Notes: generated by a model from the sequence alone, not told the origin. A stretch of DNA of 61,867 nt from Paenibacillus timonensis (GCF_022427145.1 NZ_JAKSXN010000034.1:1-61867), one strand, 5' to 3'; shown: positions 1 to 7,862, numbered from the stretch's first letter. Made by a program: numbers and translations.

Positions 1-77
1 TCCGGCTGAATTCAAGATTCGACGCCGACTCTGCTTCAGTTTACCGCTTCGTGATCCGAAGACGCCTTTTTGAGTTA
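1..77 (+). repeat. Dispersed composite repeat, copy A (truncated by window edge)
   Basis: This stretch matches two other intergenic segments in the window (7781-7862 on this strand and 37499-37566 on the other). All share a core reading roughly GGCTGAATTCAAGATTCGA, then GCTTC, then GCTTCGTGATC-AAAGACG. The repeat runs up to and overlaps the TAA stop of cdd, which is read from the opposite strand. Any module further upstream lies outside the window. The function is unknown; it could be a mobile miniature element, a structured RNA or a terminator-like element. Confidence 0.7.
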
Positions 78-485
78 CCGCTGCTCCTCCAGATGGGAGG
101 GGGCGAAGGCGTAGGGGAGCAGCTCCCGCACCGTAGTTTGGCGGATGTCGCCCTTCAGATTGCCCAGGATCACGGGCATGTCCGGGCCACAAAGCTCCAG
201 CAGGACCTGGCGGCAAACGCCGCAAGGCGCGACCGGCTCCTCCGTGTCGCCAACGACGGCGATCGCCTGGAATGTTCCTGGTTGATGGCCGTCGGCAATC
301 GCCCGGAACATCGCGGTACGTTCGGCGCAGTTCCCTGGGGTGTAGGCCGCATTCTCCACGTTGCATCCACGGTGAACATGGCCTTGGCTATCGAGCAGAG
401 CTGCCCCGACGCCGAATCCCGAATACGGGATGTAAGCCGTTTTGCGGGCTTCGATGGCTTCTTGCATTAATTGTCCGTAATCCAT
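75..485 (-). CDS. cdd: Cytidine deaminase
   Basis: A 136-residue protein, the same length as tetrameric Gram-positive cytidine deaminases. These hydrolyse cytidine and deoxycytidine to uridine and deoxyuridine in pyrimidine salvage. The zinc-site signature is visible: C53-A-E55, where the glutamate is the proton shuttle, and P-C88-x-x-C91. The N-terminal PYSGFGVGAAL segment is the family's substrate-binding stretch. The ATG is preceded by AAGGAG at a slightly long spacing. It lies 74 bases downstream of dgkA in the conserved ybeY-dgkA-cdd order, so it is probably the end of that operon within this window; era would be expected next. Confidence 0.96.
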   Translation of the reverse strand: MDYGQLMQEAIEARKTAYIPYSGFGVGAALLDSQGHVHRGCNVENAAYTPGNCAERTAMFRAIADGHQPGTFQAIAVVGDTEEPVAPCGVCRQVLLELCGPDMPVILGNLKGDIRQTTVRELLPYAFAPSHLEEQR

Positions 486-559
486 ATCCCTATCATCTCC
501 TTAACGAAGGCAAAATAAGTACGGGTAAAGCAGTTCGAATCGGCCGGCCTGAACCACCT

Positions 560-934
560 TTAAGGCAACCCCAGCCACCTCATTACCGGATCGTAAAAGA
601 TCAAAATTCCGATCGCTACGGCAAAAACCGCTGCGACCAGTACGGCCCCGGCCGCGGCATCCTTGGCGATCTTGCCAAGACGATGCCACTCCGGGGCTGC
701 GAGATCAACGACGGCTTCGATCGCCGTGTTGACGAGTTCGAGCGAAATAACCAAGGCGATAACCAACAGCAGCAAGGCTACGTCCCTCACGGGAAGGGAC
801 AACGCCATCGCCGCAGCAATCACGACCACGGCCGCAACGCAATGGAACCGCACATGGCGCTGGGTTTTAAACGAAGTGGCAATTCCCTCCAGCGCATAAC
901 GAAAAGACGAGCTCCAGCGGCGCGACGGTTTCAT
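560..934 (-). CDS. dgkA: Diacylglycerol/undecaprenol kinase family protein
   Basis: A 124-residue integral membrane kinase of the DgkA family. In Gram-positive bacteria members mainly phosphorylate undecaprenol, recycling the lipid carrier used in wall synthesis. Three hydrophobic helices are seen at about residues 32-48, 52-68 and 95-115. The signature runs from E66-L-V-N-T-A-I-E through D77 to GKIAKDAAAGAV (87-98). Its ATG overlaps the TGA of ybeY by one base (TGATG), indicating translational coupling in the operon. Undecaprenol rather than diacylglycerol as substrate is inferred from family knowledge. Confidence 0.93.
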   Translation of the reverse strand: MKPSRRWSSSFRYALEGIATSFKTQRHVRFHCVAAVVVIAAAMALSLPVRDVALLLLVIALVISLELVNTAIEAVVDLAAPEWHRLGKIAKDAAAGAVLVAAVFAVAIGILIFYDPVMRWLGLP

Positions 935-1437
935 CAGCGGACAAGCCCTACCTCGGCCAGCGCCGCCTCTTGTTTGCCCATCATTTCCGCTTCGCTGGCA
1001 GCGTCCTGATGGTCGTAGCCTAGCAAATGCAAAAAGCCGTGCACAAACAGGAAACCGATTTCCCGTTCGAGCGAATGGCCGTATTCCTCGCTTTGGGCTT
1101 TGGCCCGGTCGACGGAGATGATAATATCCCCGAGCACGTCGGTCAAATCGTCCAAATCCTCGTCTTCTTCGAGCTCATAGACGATTTCCATTTCTGGTTC
1201 TTCCTCCAGCGATTCGTTCATCGCGAACGACAGCACATCCGTCGGCCGGTCGATCCCGCGATAATCGCGGTTCAACTCGTGGATCGCCTCGTCGTCCACG
1301 AACGTGAGCGCCACCTCGCCTTCGGTAATGCCCTCCGCTTGTCCGGCGATCTGTAGCACCCGATCCAAAAGATCGATCAACTCCTGCCCGATCTCCATTT
1401 TATCCTGCTCATTGCTCCAAGCCAGCTGTAGGCCCAT
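934..1437 (-). CDS. ybeY: Endoribonuclease YbeY (16S rRNA maturation)
   Basis: A 167-residue zinc-dependent single-strand endoribonuclease that acts in 16S rRNA 3'-end maturation and late 30S quality control. The UPF0054 signature H133-GFL-H137-LLGYD-H143 supplies the three metal ligands. An acidic insert at about residues 78-100 (rich in Glu and Asp) sits between strands. The chosen ATG makes the first 29 bases overlap the end of the upstream HD-phosphodiesterase gene; a later ATG (codon 14) would avoid the overlap, but the N-terminal residues LAWSNEQ look like the usual YbeY start. It is followed by dgkA in overlapping frames. Confidence 0.95.
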   Translation of the reverse strand: MGLQLAWSNEQDKMEIGQELIDLLDRVLQIAGQAEGITEGEVALTFVDDEAIHELNRDYRGIDRPTDVLSFAMNESLEEEPEMEIVYELEEDEDLDDLTDVLGDIIISVDRAKAQSEEYGHSLEREIGFLFVHGFLHLLGYDHQDAASEAEMMGKQEAALAEVGLVR

Positions 1438-3700
1438 TTACGTTTTGCCCCCTGTCCTTCTCCTCGTTCTCTTTACTCTTCTTGACTTCCTCCGGATATT
1501 CGATCCGCGAGTGGAAGATTCCCATGACCGTTTCCTTCAACGTCTGCGCGATCAAATCCAGCTCCCGCATCGTCAGATCGCATTCGTTAAACTGGTGATC
1601 GTCCAGCCGGCTTTTGATGATCTTCTCGATCATCGACTCGACCTGATCCACCGTCGGTTTACGCAGCGAACGCACGGCCGCCTCGACGCTGTCGGCTATA
1701 CCGACCACGGCGGCCTCCTTCGATTGGGCTTTAGGCCCCGGATAGCGGAAATCGTCTTCGGTGAAATCCGGCTCCACCCCTTGTTCTTCCGCCAAACGCA
1801 ACGCCTTGTGATAAAAATAATGCAAAAACGTCGTTCCATGATGCTGCTCGGCGATATCCCGAATCGGCTTCGGCAGCTTATATTCCTTCTGCATTTCCAC
1901 CCCGTCCCGGGCATGGGCGATAATGATCGATTTGCTTAGCTTCGGATCGATAAAATCATGGGGGTTTTCCATGTTGTTCTGGTTTTCGATAAAATAACTC
2001 GGCCGCTTGGTCTTCCCGATGTCATGGTAATAGGAACCGACGCGGCATAGCAGCCCGTTTGCGCCAATCGCTTCGGCCGCCGCTTCCGATAGATTGCCCA
2101 CCATGACGCTGTGATGGTAAGTACCCGGCGTCTCCGTCAGCAGTTTGCGCAGCAGCGGATGGTTCGGGTTCGAAAGCTCTACAAGCTTGAGCGCCGAGAG
2201 AATCCCGAAGGTGACCTCGAAGAAAGGCATCAAGCCGATGACCAAAATCGTCGTCACCAACCCCCCGGCCACGGAAAATCCAAGCGCATACAACGTGCTG
2301 TTTTGCGTCCAGTCCTGATGATCGATTAGCTGCAGCGTGAAGATCGACAAGGCGCCAAACAAACAGATCATGATCCCCGCTTTCAGCAGCGTGGAACGCT
2401 GGCTGGCCCGGTGAATGGCGAAAATCGCCGCAAACGATGTCACCAAGGCGAAGAAACCAAACTGAAAGTCAAAGATTTCGCTTTGTCGCTGATTCAAAAT
2501 GATGCTGGCCAGGATGCCAAACAGGATCGAGCAGATGTAAGCCAGCGGCAAGTCCAGCAACAACGTAATCAGCATTGCACCGGTAGCGATTGGGGCCAAA
2601 TAACCGAGATACGACTGCTGTTCCGTTTGCAAAATATTAATGACATGCATCGATACGATCGTGATGAAAATAATCAAAAGCAGCATAACGAACTGCGCGT
2701 TGTTATACTTAAACCGGCTGGCGCCTTCCGACTGGCGGATAAACATAATCAGCCCGGTCGCCATCAGCAGGGACAGCAAAACGAGCCCGAACTGCGGCGA
2801 ATAATCGACCTCGTCTTTCAGCAGGCCGTTTTTCTCCAGCAGGGTGTACATTTCCTGGGTAATTCTCTCGCCTTTTTGGACGAGAACATCCCCTTGCTTG
2901 ATATATACGGTAGGCGTATTCTCGCGCGCTTCTACCTTCGCTGCCTTGGTCGCTTCTTCATCGTAAAACTTGTTGGCGGTAATCGACAAGCGGGCCAGCT
3001 CCTGGACGACCTCGCGTGCGGTTCGTTTGCTCAGGGAACTGGTGCTGACCATCTCGGCGACTTTCGCGCGTGCAGCCTGCGCCTCGACGATCGGGTCCGC
3101 CGTCAACCGGGCGACGATATCGGCGGCGACCGGCTTCATTTCGTTGATATCCTCCGCCGTTAAGCGAGGGATCTTGATAAACGTCTCCTCCGAGATATGA
3201 TACTGTTGCTCGTCAACGCGCTGGGTCACTTCCTCAAACAACGTTGCCGAATAGACGCTGGAGTTCCGGTTATTCATAATGAAGTTCTGCACGTAATCCT
3301 TGACGCGCTGCGGCAGTTCTTCCCTGTAGATCTTGATTTTATCGTCTGCCGACACCTGATCGTCCTGATTCAAACGGAAAATCCGGTCGAGCATTTGCGC
3401 AACCAACGTTTCATTACGGAGCGGGAGAATGGTGTAAACTTGTCCCACCTTCTCGGCCGCCTCTTCCTGCGCCTTCAGCGTAGCTTTGGTATCGGGAATG
3501 TCCATCGGCGCCATAATTTCCTTATCGCTGGGCAAACCTACCGCAATATCATACGTTTCGGGAAGCAGTTTGGGCGCCAAGCTGACGTAAAACATAACGA
3601 CAAGCAGCGCGAACAGAACATAACGCACGCCGGTGCTATGTTTCCATCCCGTAATTCTGGATTGAAACGCGCTTCTCTTTTGCTGATCGTTATTTGTCAT
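1409..3700 (-). CDS. PgpH-type membrane HD phosphodiesterase (YqfF)
   Basis: A 763-residue membrane protein of the PgpH/YqfF family, whose characterised members hydrolyse the second messenger c-di-AMP. It has an N-terminal membrane anchor (about residues 26-44), a large extracytoplasmic 7TMR-HDED-type domain (about 50-300) and a block of seven hydrophobic helices (about 302-490). A cytoplasmic HD domain follows, with tandem H529-H530 and the catalytic H559-D560-I-G motif. The start has AGGAGGG nine bases upstream. It lies between phoH and ybeY, as in B. subtilis. The activity is inferred from the family; all the core HD residues I looked for are present. Confidence 0.93.
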   Translation of the reverse strand: MTNNDQQKRSAFQSRITGWKHSTGVRYVLFALLVVMFYVSLAPKLLPETYDIAVGLPSDKEIMAPMDIPDTKATLKAQEEAAEKVGQVYTILPLRNETLVAQMLDRIFRLNQDDQVSADDKIKIYREELPQRVKDYVQNFIMNNRNSSVYSATLFEEVTQRVDEQQYHISEETFIKIPRLTAEDINEMKPVAADIVARLTADPIVEAQAARAKVAEMVSTSSLSKRTAREVVQELARLSITANKFYDEEATKAAKVEARENTPTVYIKQGDVLVQKGERITQEMYTLLEKNGLLKDEVDYSPQFGLVLLSLLMATGLIMFIRQSEGASRFKYNNAQFVMLLLIIFITIVSMHVINILQTEQQSYLGYLAPIATGAMLITLLLDLPLAYICSILFGILASIILNQRQSEIFDFQFGFFALVTSFAAIFAIHRASQRSTLLKAGIMICLFGALSIFTLQLIDHQDWTQNSTLYALGFSVAGGLVTTILVIGLMPFFEVTFGILSALKLVELSNPNHPLLRKLLTETPGTYHHSVMVGNLSEAAAEAIGANGLLCRVGSYYHDIGKTKRPSYFIENQNNMENPHDFIDPKLSKSIIIAHARDGVEMQKEYKLPKPIRDIAEQHHGTTFLHYFYHKALRLAEEQGVEPDFTEDDFRYPGPKAQSKEAAVVGIADSVEAAVRSLRKPTVDQVESMIEKIIKSRLDDHQFNECDLTMRELDLIAQTLKETVMGIFHSRIEYPEEVKKSKENEEKDRGQNVNGPTAGLEQ

Positions 3701-3748
3701 AATAGACAGCCCTCCTGAACATGGTAAACCCTGAAGCGGCTGGGAAGC

Positions 3749-4720
3749 TTACCCTTGGTTTTCGGCAGCGCGGTCGTACGCCACAATAATTTTCTGCACG
3801 AGCGAGTGACGAACGACATCGGACTCGGCGAATTGGACGAACCCGATCTCCTCGATTCCGCTCAAAATCGTTTTCGCTTCCACCAGCCCGGACTTTTTCC
3901 CTTTCGGGAGATCGATTTGCGTCACGTCCCCGGTGATCACCATCTTGGACCCAAAGCCAAGCCGGGTCAGAAACATCTTCATTTGCTCCGGCGTCGTGTT
4001 CTGCGCTTCGTCCAAGATGATAAACGAATCATCCAATGTCCGCCCCCGCATGTAGGCGAGCGGCGCGATCTCGATCAACCCGCGCTCCAGCGCCTTGGCG
4101 GTTTGCTCCGGGCCCATGACATCGTACAAGGCATCGTATAACGGACGCAGATAAGGATCCACTTTCTCTTGCAAGTCACCTGGCAAAAACCCGAGGCTTT
4201 CCCCGGCTTCAACGGCCGGACGGGTCAGAACAATCCGTTTGACCGATCCTTCCTTCAGCGCCGTGATCGCGAGGACGACGGCCAAATACGTTTTGCCCGT
4301 CCCGGCCGGACCGACGCCAAAGACGACGTCCCGTTTCTTGATCGTCGTGACATAGTGCTTCTGGCCGATGGTTTTCACCCGAATCGGCTTGCCCCGATAG
4401 GTCATGGCAATTTCGCCTTTATATAAATCAAGCAGCTGATCGGCACGGAAGTCCTTGGCCAAATCGATGGCGTAAAGCACGTCCCGTTCGGTCAATATGT
4501 ATCCGTTCCGGATCAGTTCAAGCAATACTTCAAACAACTGCTCTACCTTCTCCGCCTCACGTTGTTCCCCGCGGATGGTTATCTCCGATTCCCGCAATAC
4601 AATGCTTGCTGGCAAATGCTGTTCAATCAGTTTCAGAAACGCGTCTTGAGGGCCGAATAGCGAAAGCCCTTCAGCCGCACTGTGCAGCGGTAATTTGATG
4701 TTCACCAGTTGTTCCGACAA
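3749..4720 (-). CDS. phoH: PhoH-like ATPase
   Basis: A 323-residue cytoplasmic P-loop protein of the PhoH family, linked to RNA metabolism and stress. The Walker A motif GPAGTGKT is at residues 137-144 and Walker B with D237-E238 is followed by A-Q-N. The start is a TTG at 4720, preceded by GAGG. It is preferred because the N-terminus then reads like other PhoH proteins and the gene begins six bases after the yqfD stop. It is in the yqfC-yqfD-phoH-yqfF operon. The substrate is not established for the family. Confidence 0.93.
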   Translation of the reverse strand: MSEQLVNIKLPLHSAAEGLSLFGPQDAFLKLIEQHLPASIVLRESEITIRGEQREAEKVEQLFEVLLELIRNGYILTERDVLYAIDLAKDFRADQLLDLYKGEIAMTYRGKPIRVKTIGQKHYVTTIKKRDVVFGVGPAGTGKTYLAVVLAITALKEGSVKRIVLTRPAVEAGESLGFLPGDLQEKVDPYLRPLYDALYDVMGPEQTAKALERGLIEIAPLAYMRGRTLDDSFIILDEAQNTTPEQMKMFLTRLGFGSKMVITGDVTQIDLPKGKKSGLVEAKTILSGIEEIGFVQFAESDVVRHSLVQKIIVAYDRAAENQG

Positions 4721-4726
4721 ATAGCC

Positions 4727-5908
4727 TCATTCTCCTTGATCTTGTACTATCGGCACTTCTTCCGCAATGTTCTGCTCTACTTCGAAATGCACTTTTATAT
4801 AAACTTTACCATTGTCCGCCTTCTCATGCAAAATTTTTTGATCCATAATGACGCTGTCCGTGCCGTATTTCGCCAGAATATCGCGTTTGGCCCGTTCGAT
4901 TCCCTCCTGTTTGGCTTCTTCCTCGGTCCGTTTCAGCTCGAGCTCCGTCGTTTCCATGACCTTCTCCGTCATCCAGCCGATCGGCAGCTTCCAACCGCGC
5001 CACGTCAACGGATCCTGATCGGTCATCGTCTCCGACTCGGCGTATTCGACTTTGCCGTATCCGGTCAGTTGAATGGCCGTATTGCCGAAAAACAAATATC
5101 CCCGTTGCTTGCGCTCTCCCGTGTACACTTTCTGCTTATACACTAGAGGCACCTGGATGTTATACTCGTGCCAAACGATGCCGCGAATATTCGCCTCAGG
5201 CACGATCGGTTTGCCGCCTTGATATCCCGAAACCAGCACTTGTCCCTTTTTCACCCGGTCGTTCTTACCGACCTCCGGCTGACCTTTTTCCGCGTAAATA
5301 TGCGTGATTACGGCGTCATGTTTGCTCACCAGATGGCTTGGACTGACCAGCTTCCGGTCCTTGGGCTTGGTCGCCTCCACCACTTGGATCGTGATTCGAG
5401 TCCCCGTGCGGGTGACCCCCACCCAGGACGTACCCGGCAGTTTGCGGGTTAATACCGCGGAAAGCTTGTCCTGATCCGGCAAACGAAAAATCCATTGAAA
5501 CGGATAAATGCCCTCTTGTTTCGCCGCCTGCAGCACGTCTTGAGAGGCGATCTCCTCGTTGCCTTTCACCTCAACATCCCAAACCAGCGAGCTTAAGCAA
5601 AATATTGCCGCGACAAATATGGCGAATCCGGCGATGAACCCCTTTCGCTTCCAAACCCGGGCCAACACGAACGGCAGTCCGGAACGCCCCCGGATCGACA
5701 TTCGGCAGCCTGTCCGCTTCAACAGCGGCCGCAGGCGAAAGAAATCGGCCAACGCGATTTTCATATTCATTTTCCCTCCGGGCAAGGGCTGGACATCCCA
5801 GATGTCGATGCCCTGACGGGACAGCTCGTTCACGAGCTGTTCGATCGATCCTCCGCGGACCGTGATCGTAACGATGCCTCTCAACTGGCTTAAGGCCGGT
5901 GATCTCAC
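4727..5908 (-). CDS. yqfD: Sporulation protein YqfD
   Basis: A 393-residue protein with one clear membrane helix (about residues 90-109), an N-terminal basic domain and a large second half expected outside the membrane. It matches the YqfD/SpoIV-type family, expressed under the mother-cell sigma-E programme in Bacillus. The start is GTG at 5908 with GGAGG eight bases upstream. It begins three bases after yqfC stops, so the two are translationally coupled. The biochemical role is unknown; the assignment rests on length, topology and position between yqfC and phoH. Confidence 0.92.
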   Translation of the reverse strand: MRSPALSQLRGIVTITVRGGSIEQLVNELSRQGIDIWDVQPLPGGKMNMKIALADFFRLRPLLKRTGCRMSIRGRSGLPFVLARVWKRKGFIAGFAIFVAAIFCLSSLVWDVEVKGNEEIASQDVLQAAKQEGIYPFQWIFRLPDQDKLSAVLTRKLPGTSWVGVTRTGTRITIQVVEATKPKDRKLVSPSHLVSKHDAVITHIYAEKGQPEVGKNDRVKKGQVLVSGYQGGKPIVPEANIRGIVWHEYNIQVPLVYKQKVYTGERKQRGYLFFGNTAIQLTGYGKVEYAESETMTDQDPLTWRGWKLPIGWMTEKVMETTELELKRTEEEAKQEGIERAKRDILAKYGTDSVIMDQKILHEKADNGKVYIKVHFEVEQNIAEEVPIVQDQGE

Positions 5909-5911
5909 GCT

Positions 5912-6199
5912 TCATTCCTCCGTTCCACGATATTTAATGCCGAAAATCCGGCCTTCCACGACCACTTCTTCCGGCATGATCGCTTTAATGACCAGTCCGC
6001 TTCCCTCAACTTCCAGCGTTCCTTGACTTAGCGCCAAATGCAGCGCCTCGGGAGAGAAGTGGACAACGCCCCGATGATTTTCTATATACAGCTGCTGACC
6101 TCCAATTAAGGTGAGCCTCGGCAAATCGAATACAAGGTCGCTGGGCAGGTCGAGCGCATCGACCGTCCATTTGCGAATTTTGCGGACAAACCGGCTCAT
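5912..6199 (-). CDS. yqfC: Sporulation protein YqfC
   Basis: A 95-residue protein of the YqfC family, found only in endospore formers and normally paired with yqfD as here. It has a basic N-terminus and otherwise looks like a small beta-rich soluble protein (IENHRGVVHFS, GLVIKAIMPEEVVVEGRIFGI). An in-frame TTG lies nine bases further upstream, but AAGGAGG sits too close to it. The ATG at 6199 has that site ten bases upstream and is preferred. No catalytic motif is seen. Confidence 0.92.
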   Translation of the reverse strand: MSRFVRKIRKWTVDALDLPSDLVFDLPRLTLIGGQQLYIENHRGVVHFSPEALHLALSQGTLEVEGSGLVIKAIMPEEVVVEGRIFGIKYRGTEE

Positions 6200-6276
6200 A
6201 TGAGGCAATCCTCCTTCCCCTACTGTACAAATTATGCGGCCCTGCTTGGATTTATGAGAAAGGAAAAGGAGAACAA

Positions 6277-6312
6277 AAAGCCAAGGCTGCTACGGCAAGC
6301 AGCCTTGGCTTT
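6277..6312 (-). terminator. Rho-independent terminator (second of a tandem pair)
   Basis: A perfect 15-base stem (AAAGCCAAGGCTGCT and its complement) with a six-base loop, followed on the minus strand by a run of five T. It lies between yqeY and yqfC and would stop transcripts coming from rpsU/yqeY before the sporulation operon. Confidence 0.85.
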
Positions 6313-6333
6313 CAAGGGGCGGAATAAATGAAA

Positions 6334-6364
6334 AAACACCCTCTACGATTCGTAGAAGGTGTTT
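6334..6364 (-). terminator. Rho-independent terminator after yqeY
   Basis: Inverted repeat AAACACC...TCTACGA with its complement, a short loop and six T on the minus strand, 12 bases after the yqeY stop. Together with the hairpin at 6277-6312 it forms a tandem terminator. Confidence 0.85.
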
Positions 6365-6375
6365 GTCTCTCGAAG

Positions 6376-6819
6376 TTATGGCAAAAGCTGTTGAACCGTC
6401 TGGTTTACGAGTTTGCCGTCTGCCCGGCCTTTCACCTTAGGCATCAGCGCGCTCATCACTTTCCCGATTTCGGCTTTCGAAGAAGCACCGGTTTCCTGGA
6501 TGGTCTGCTGTACAATGACTTTAATTTCTTCTTCGCTTAGCTGTTCGGGAAGGTACTCAGCAAGGATCTCTGCTTCCGCTTTCACTTGCGCGGCAAGATC
6601 GTCACGACCCGCTTTCTCAAATTCTTGGAGGGCATCTTTGCGCTGTTTGATTTCACGACTTAGGATATCAAGCACTTCATTATCGTTCAAAGTTCTTTTC
6701 AAATCTATTTCAAGATTTTTCATCGTAGCACGAACCATTCGAATGGTGGAGAGCTTGAACTTGTCTTGACTCTTCATCGCTTGCTTCATATCTTCGTTCA
6801 ATCGCTCGCTAAGATTCAT
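6376..6819 (-). CDS. yqeY: GatB/YqeY domain protein
   Basis: A 147-residue protein of the YqeY family. It is alpha-helical and related to the tRNA-binding tail domain of GatB/GatE amidotransferase subunits. Recognisable family segments are the N-terminal LNEDMKQAMKS, the centre with YLPEQLSEEEI, and the GKVMSALMPKVKGRADG block near the C-terminus. Its exact role is unknown; association with tRNA-dependent amidation is assumed from the domain. It starts 16 bases after rpsU ends, as in B. subtilis, and is followed by two terminators, so rpsU-yqeY is a unit. Confidence 0.93.
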   Translation of the reverse strand: MNLSERLNEDMKQAMKSQDKFKLSTIRMVRATMKNLEIDLKRTLNDNEVLDILSREIKQRKDALQEFEKAGRDDLAAQVKAEAEILAEYLPEQLSEEEIKVIVQQTIQETGASSKAEIGKVMSALMPKVKGRADGKLVNQTVQQLLP

Positions 6820-6835
6820 CGCTGATTAAATCCTC

Positions 6836-7009
6836 CTAAAACTTTCTCTTACGAGCAGCCTCGGACTTTTTCTTGCGCTTTACGCTTGGCTTTTCATAAT
6901 GCTTACGTTTCTTCACCTCAGCCAATACTCCATCTTTCGCGATGGAACGTTTAAAGCGACGAAGTGCAGCATCAATTGTCTCGTTTTTGCGAACTTTAGT
7001 TTCAGACAC
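6836..7009 (-). CDS. rpsU: 30S ribosomal protein bS21
   Basis: A 57-residue, highly basic protein with the bS21 signature [20 protein letters not shown] and a lysine/arginine-rich tail. It binds the 30S platform near the anti-Shine-Dalgarno. An upstream in-frame ATG would add 20 residues with no family counterpart. I place the start at the GTG at 7009, which has GGAGG about eight bases upstream and gives the normal length. Co-transcribed with yqeY. Confidence 0.96.
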   Translation of the reverse strand: MSETKVRKNETIDAALRRFKRSIAKDGVLAEVKKRKHYEKPSVKRKKKSEAARKRKF

Positions 7010-7140
7010 CAGTTTTCCCTCCCTCCGACCAGACCGTCCAAGAGCATAACACGGTTCATCAAACTTCATTATAGGGGAAAGAGAAATAGGGTGTCAACCT
7101 GAGCACCCGCTTTTTTCTCTTCCAATTTCTAAAAGGAGTT

Positions 7141-7506
7141 TTATAGCGCATGCGAGCCCGAGGCTTGCACCAACGCGCCCAGCTTTGCGCCTCCGATCAG
7201 ATGGTAGTGCAAATGCGCAACCGCTTGTCCGCTGTCGGGTCCGCAGTTGTTGATCAGCCGGTACCCGCTCTCGGCAACGCCCAGTTGTTTCGCGGTTTCC
7301 TGAGCGATGCGGTGCATCTCTCCGATCAAAGCCAAATCCTCGGAATCGACCTCATTCATGGAAGCGATGTGCTTCTTGGGAATGATCAGCACATGCACCG
7401 GCGCTGCCGGTTGGATATCGTGAAAAACGAGAACATTTTCATCCTCGTACACCTTGTTCGACGGAATCGAACCTTCGACGATTTTGCAAAACAAACAGTT
7501 ATCCAT
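7141..7506 (-). CDS. HIT family protein (histidine triad)
   Basis: A 121-residue member of the histidine-triad superfamily (nucleotidyl hydrolases/transferases acting on purine nucleoside phosphoramidates or dinucleotides). The triad H98-L-H100-Y-H102 is present, as are C4-x-x-C7 (a zinc pair in many bacterial HITs) and the VLIIPKKHI strand. GAGGGGG lies seven bases before the ATG. It is monocistronic, lies upstream of rpsU, and is preceded by a candidate small RNA with its own terminator (7562-7692). The substrate is not predictable; in B. subtilis the similar Hit protein is uncharacterised. Confidence 0.94.
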   Translation of the reverse strand: MDNCLFCKIVEGSIPSNKVYEDENVLVFHDIQPAAPVHVLIIPKKHIASMNEVDSEDLALIGEMHRIAQETAKQLGVAESGYRLINNCGPDSGQAVAHLHYHLIGGAKLGALVQASGSHAL

Positions 7507-7561
7507 CGTAAAGCCCCCTCATCATTTTCTTTGCTAAATCTCATGATACCGAAAATAGGCA

Positions 7562-7692
7562 AAAAAAAGAAGCACCCTGCCGCCTCAATAATGAGTTGGC
7601 TGGTCGCACGGACGTATTGGACGGAAAAAATGTGTAACGCTCTCTCTGTCACCAATACGTCCGGCGGGGTGCTTGCAAATATGATGTCGGCT
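7562..7692 (-). ncRNA. Candidate structured small RNA or regulated leader upstream of the HIT gene
   Basis: On the minus strand a roughly 130-nucleotide transcript is predicted from about 7692 (seven bases after an extended -10, TGTTATACT) to an eight-T run at 7561-7568. The outer stem AAGCACCC/GGGTGCTT extends with CGCC/GGCG around a three-base bulge. Inside are a 12-bp perfect stem (7609-7620 with 7652-7663, CGGACGTATTGG and its complement) with a 31-base loop containing AGAGAGAG, and a small CTCA/TGAG hairpin. The outer stem plus T-run is an intrinsic terminator ending 55 bases before the HIT start. It could be a free small RNA or an attenuated leader. No known RNA family was recognised. 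Confidence 0.5.
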
Positions 7693-7698
7693 AACTGT

Positions 7699-7707
7699 AG
7701 TATAACA
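7699..7707 (-). promoter_or_regulatory. Extended -10 promoter for the candidate small RNA
   Basis: TGTTATACT on the minus strand fits TGnTATAAT with one mismatch. No convincing -35 hexamer exists 16-18 bases upstream; instead an activator-type palindrome is placed at about -41.5. Predicted start is near 7692. Confidence 0.5.
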
Positions 7708-7725
7708 GCAGGGTGGTACTGTATC

Positions 7726-7741
7726 TGTGATGTACATCACG
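7726..7741. promoter_or_regulatory. Crp/Fnr-type operator (TGTGA-N6-TCAC)
   Basis: TGTGATGTACATCACG matches the TGTGA-N6-TCACA consensus of Bacillus Fnr and Crp-type proteins at 15 of 16 positions and has a 14-bp perfect palindrome at its core (7727-7740). Its centre (7733.5) lies 41.5 bases upstream of the start predicted from the extended -10. That is the standard class II activator position. Confidence 0.5.
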
Positions 7742-7766
7742 ACTTGAAAAGTTATTTTTTCCAGCT

Positions 7767-7862
7767 ATGTGAGCAACGGAAGGCCCGGTTGAATTAAGAT
7801 TCGATGTCGAATTCGCTTCATCGTTAAAGCTTCATGATCAAAAGACGACTTTTGAACTTCCT
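7767..7862 (+). repeat. Dispersed composite repeat, copy B
   Basis: The stretch 7781-7862 aligns with copies at 1-77 and 37499-37566 (core GAATTAAGATTCGATGTCGAA, then GCTTC, then GCTTCATGATCAAAAGACGA). The short piece before it (GTGAGCAACGGAAG) resembles the second module upstream of copy C. The repeat ends against the TGA of the minus-strand permease gene, as copy A ends against the stop of cdd. Confidence 0.65.

Noticed and set aside
272..1009. 245-residue plus-strand frame across cdd, dgkA and ybeY
   Set aside because: It is a shadow of three well-supported minus-strand genes.
7705..7722. T-box-like AGGGTGGTAC on the plus strand
   Set aside because: There is no downstream plus-strand gene, no terminator in the correct place and no specifier stem; the bases belong to the minus-strand promoter region of the candidate small RNA.
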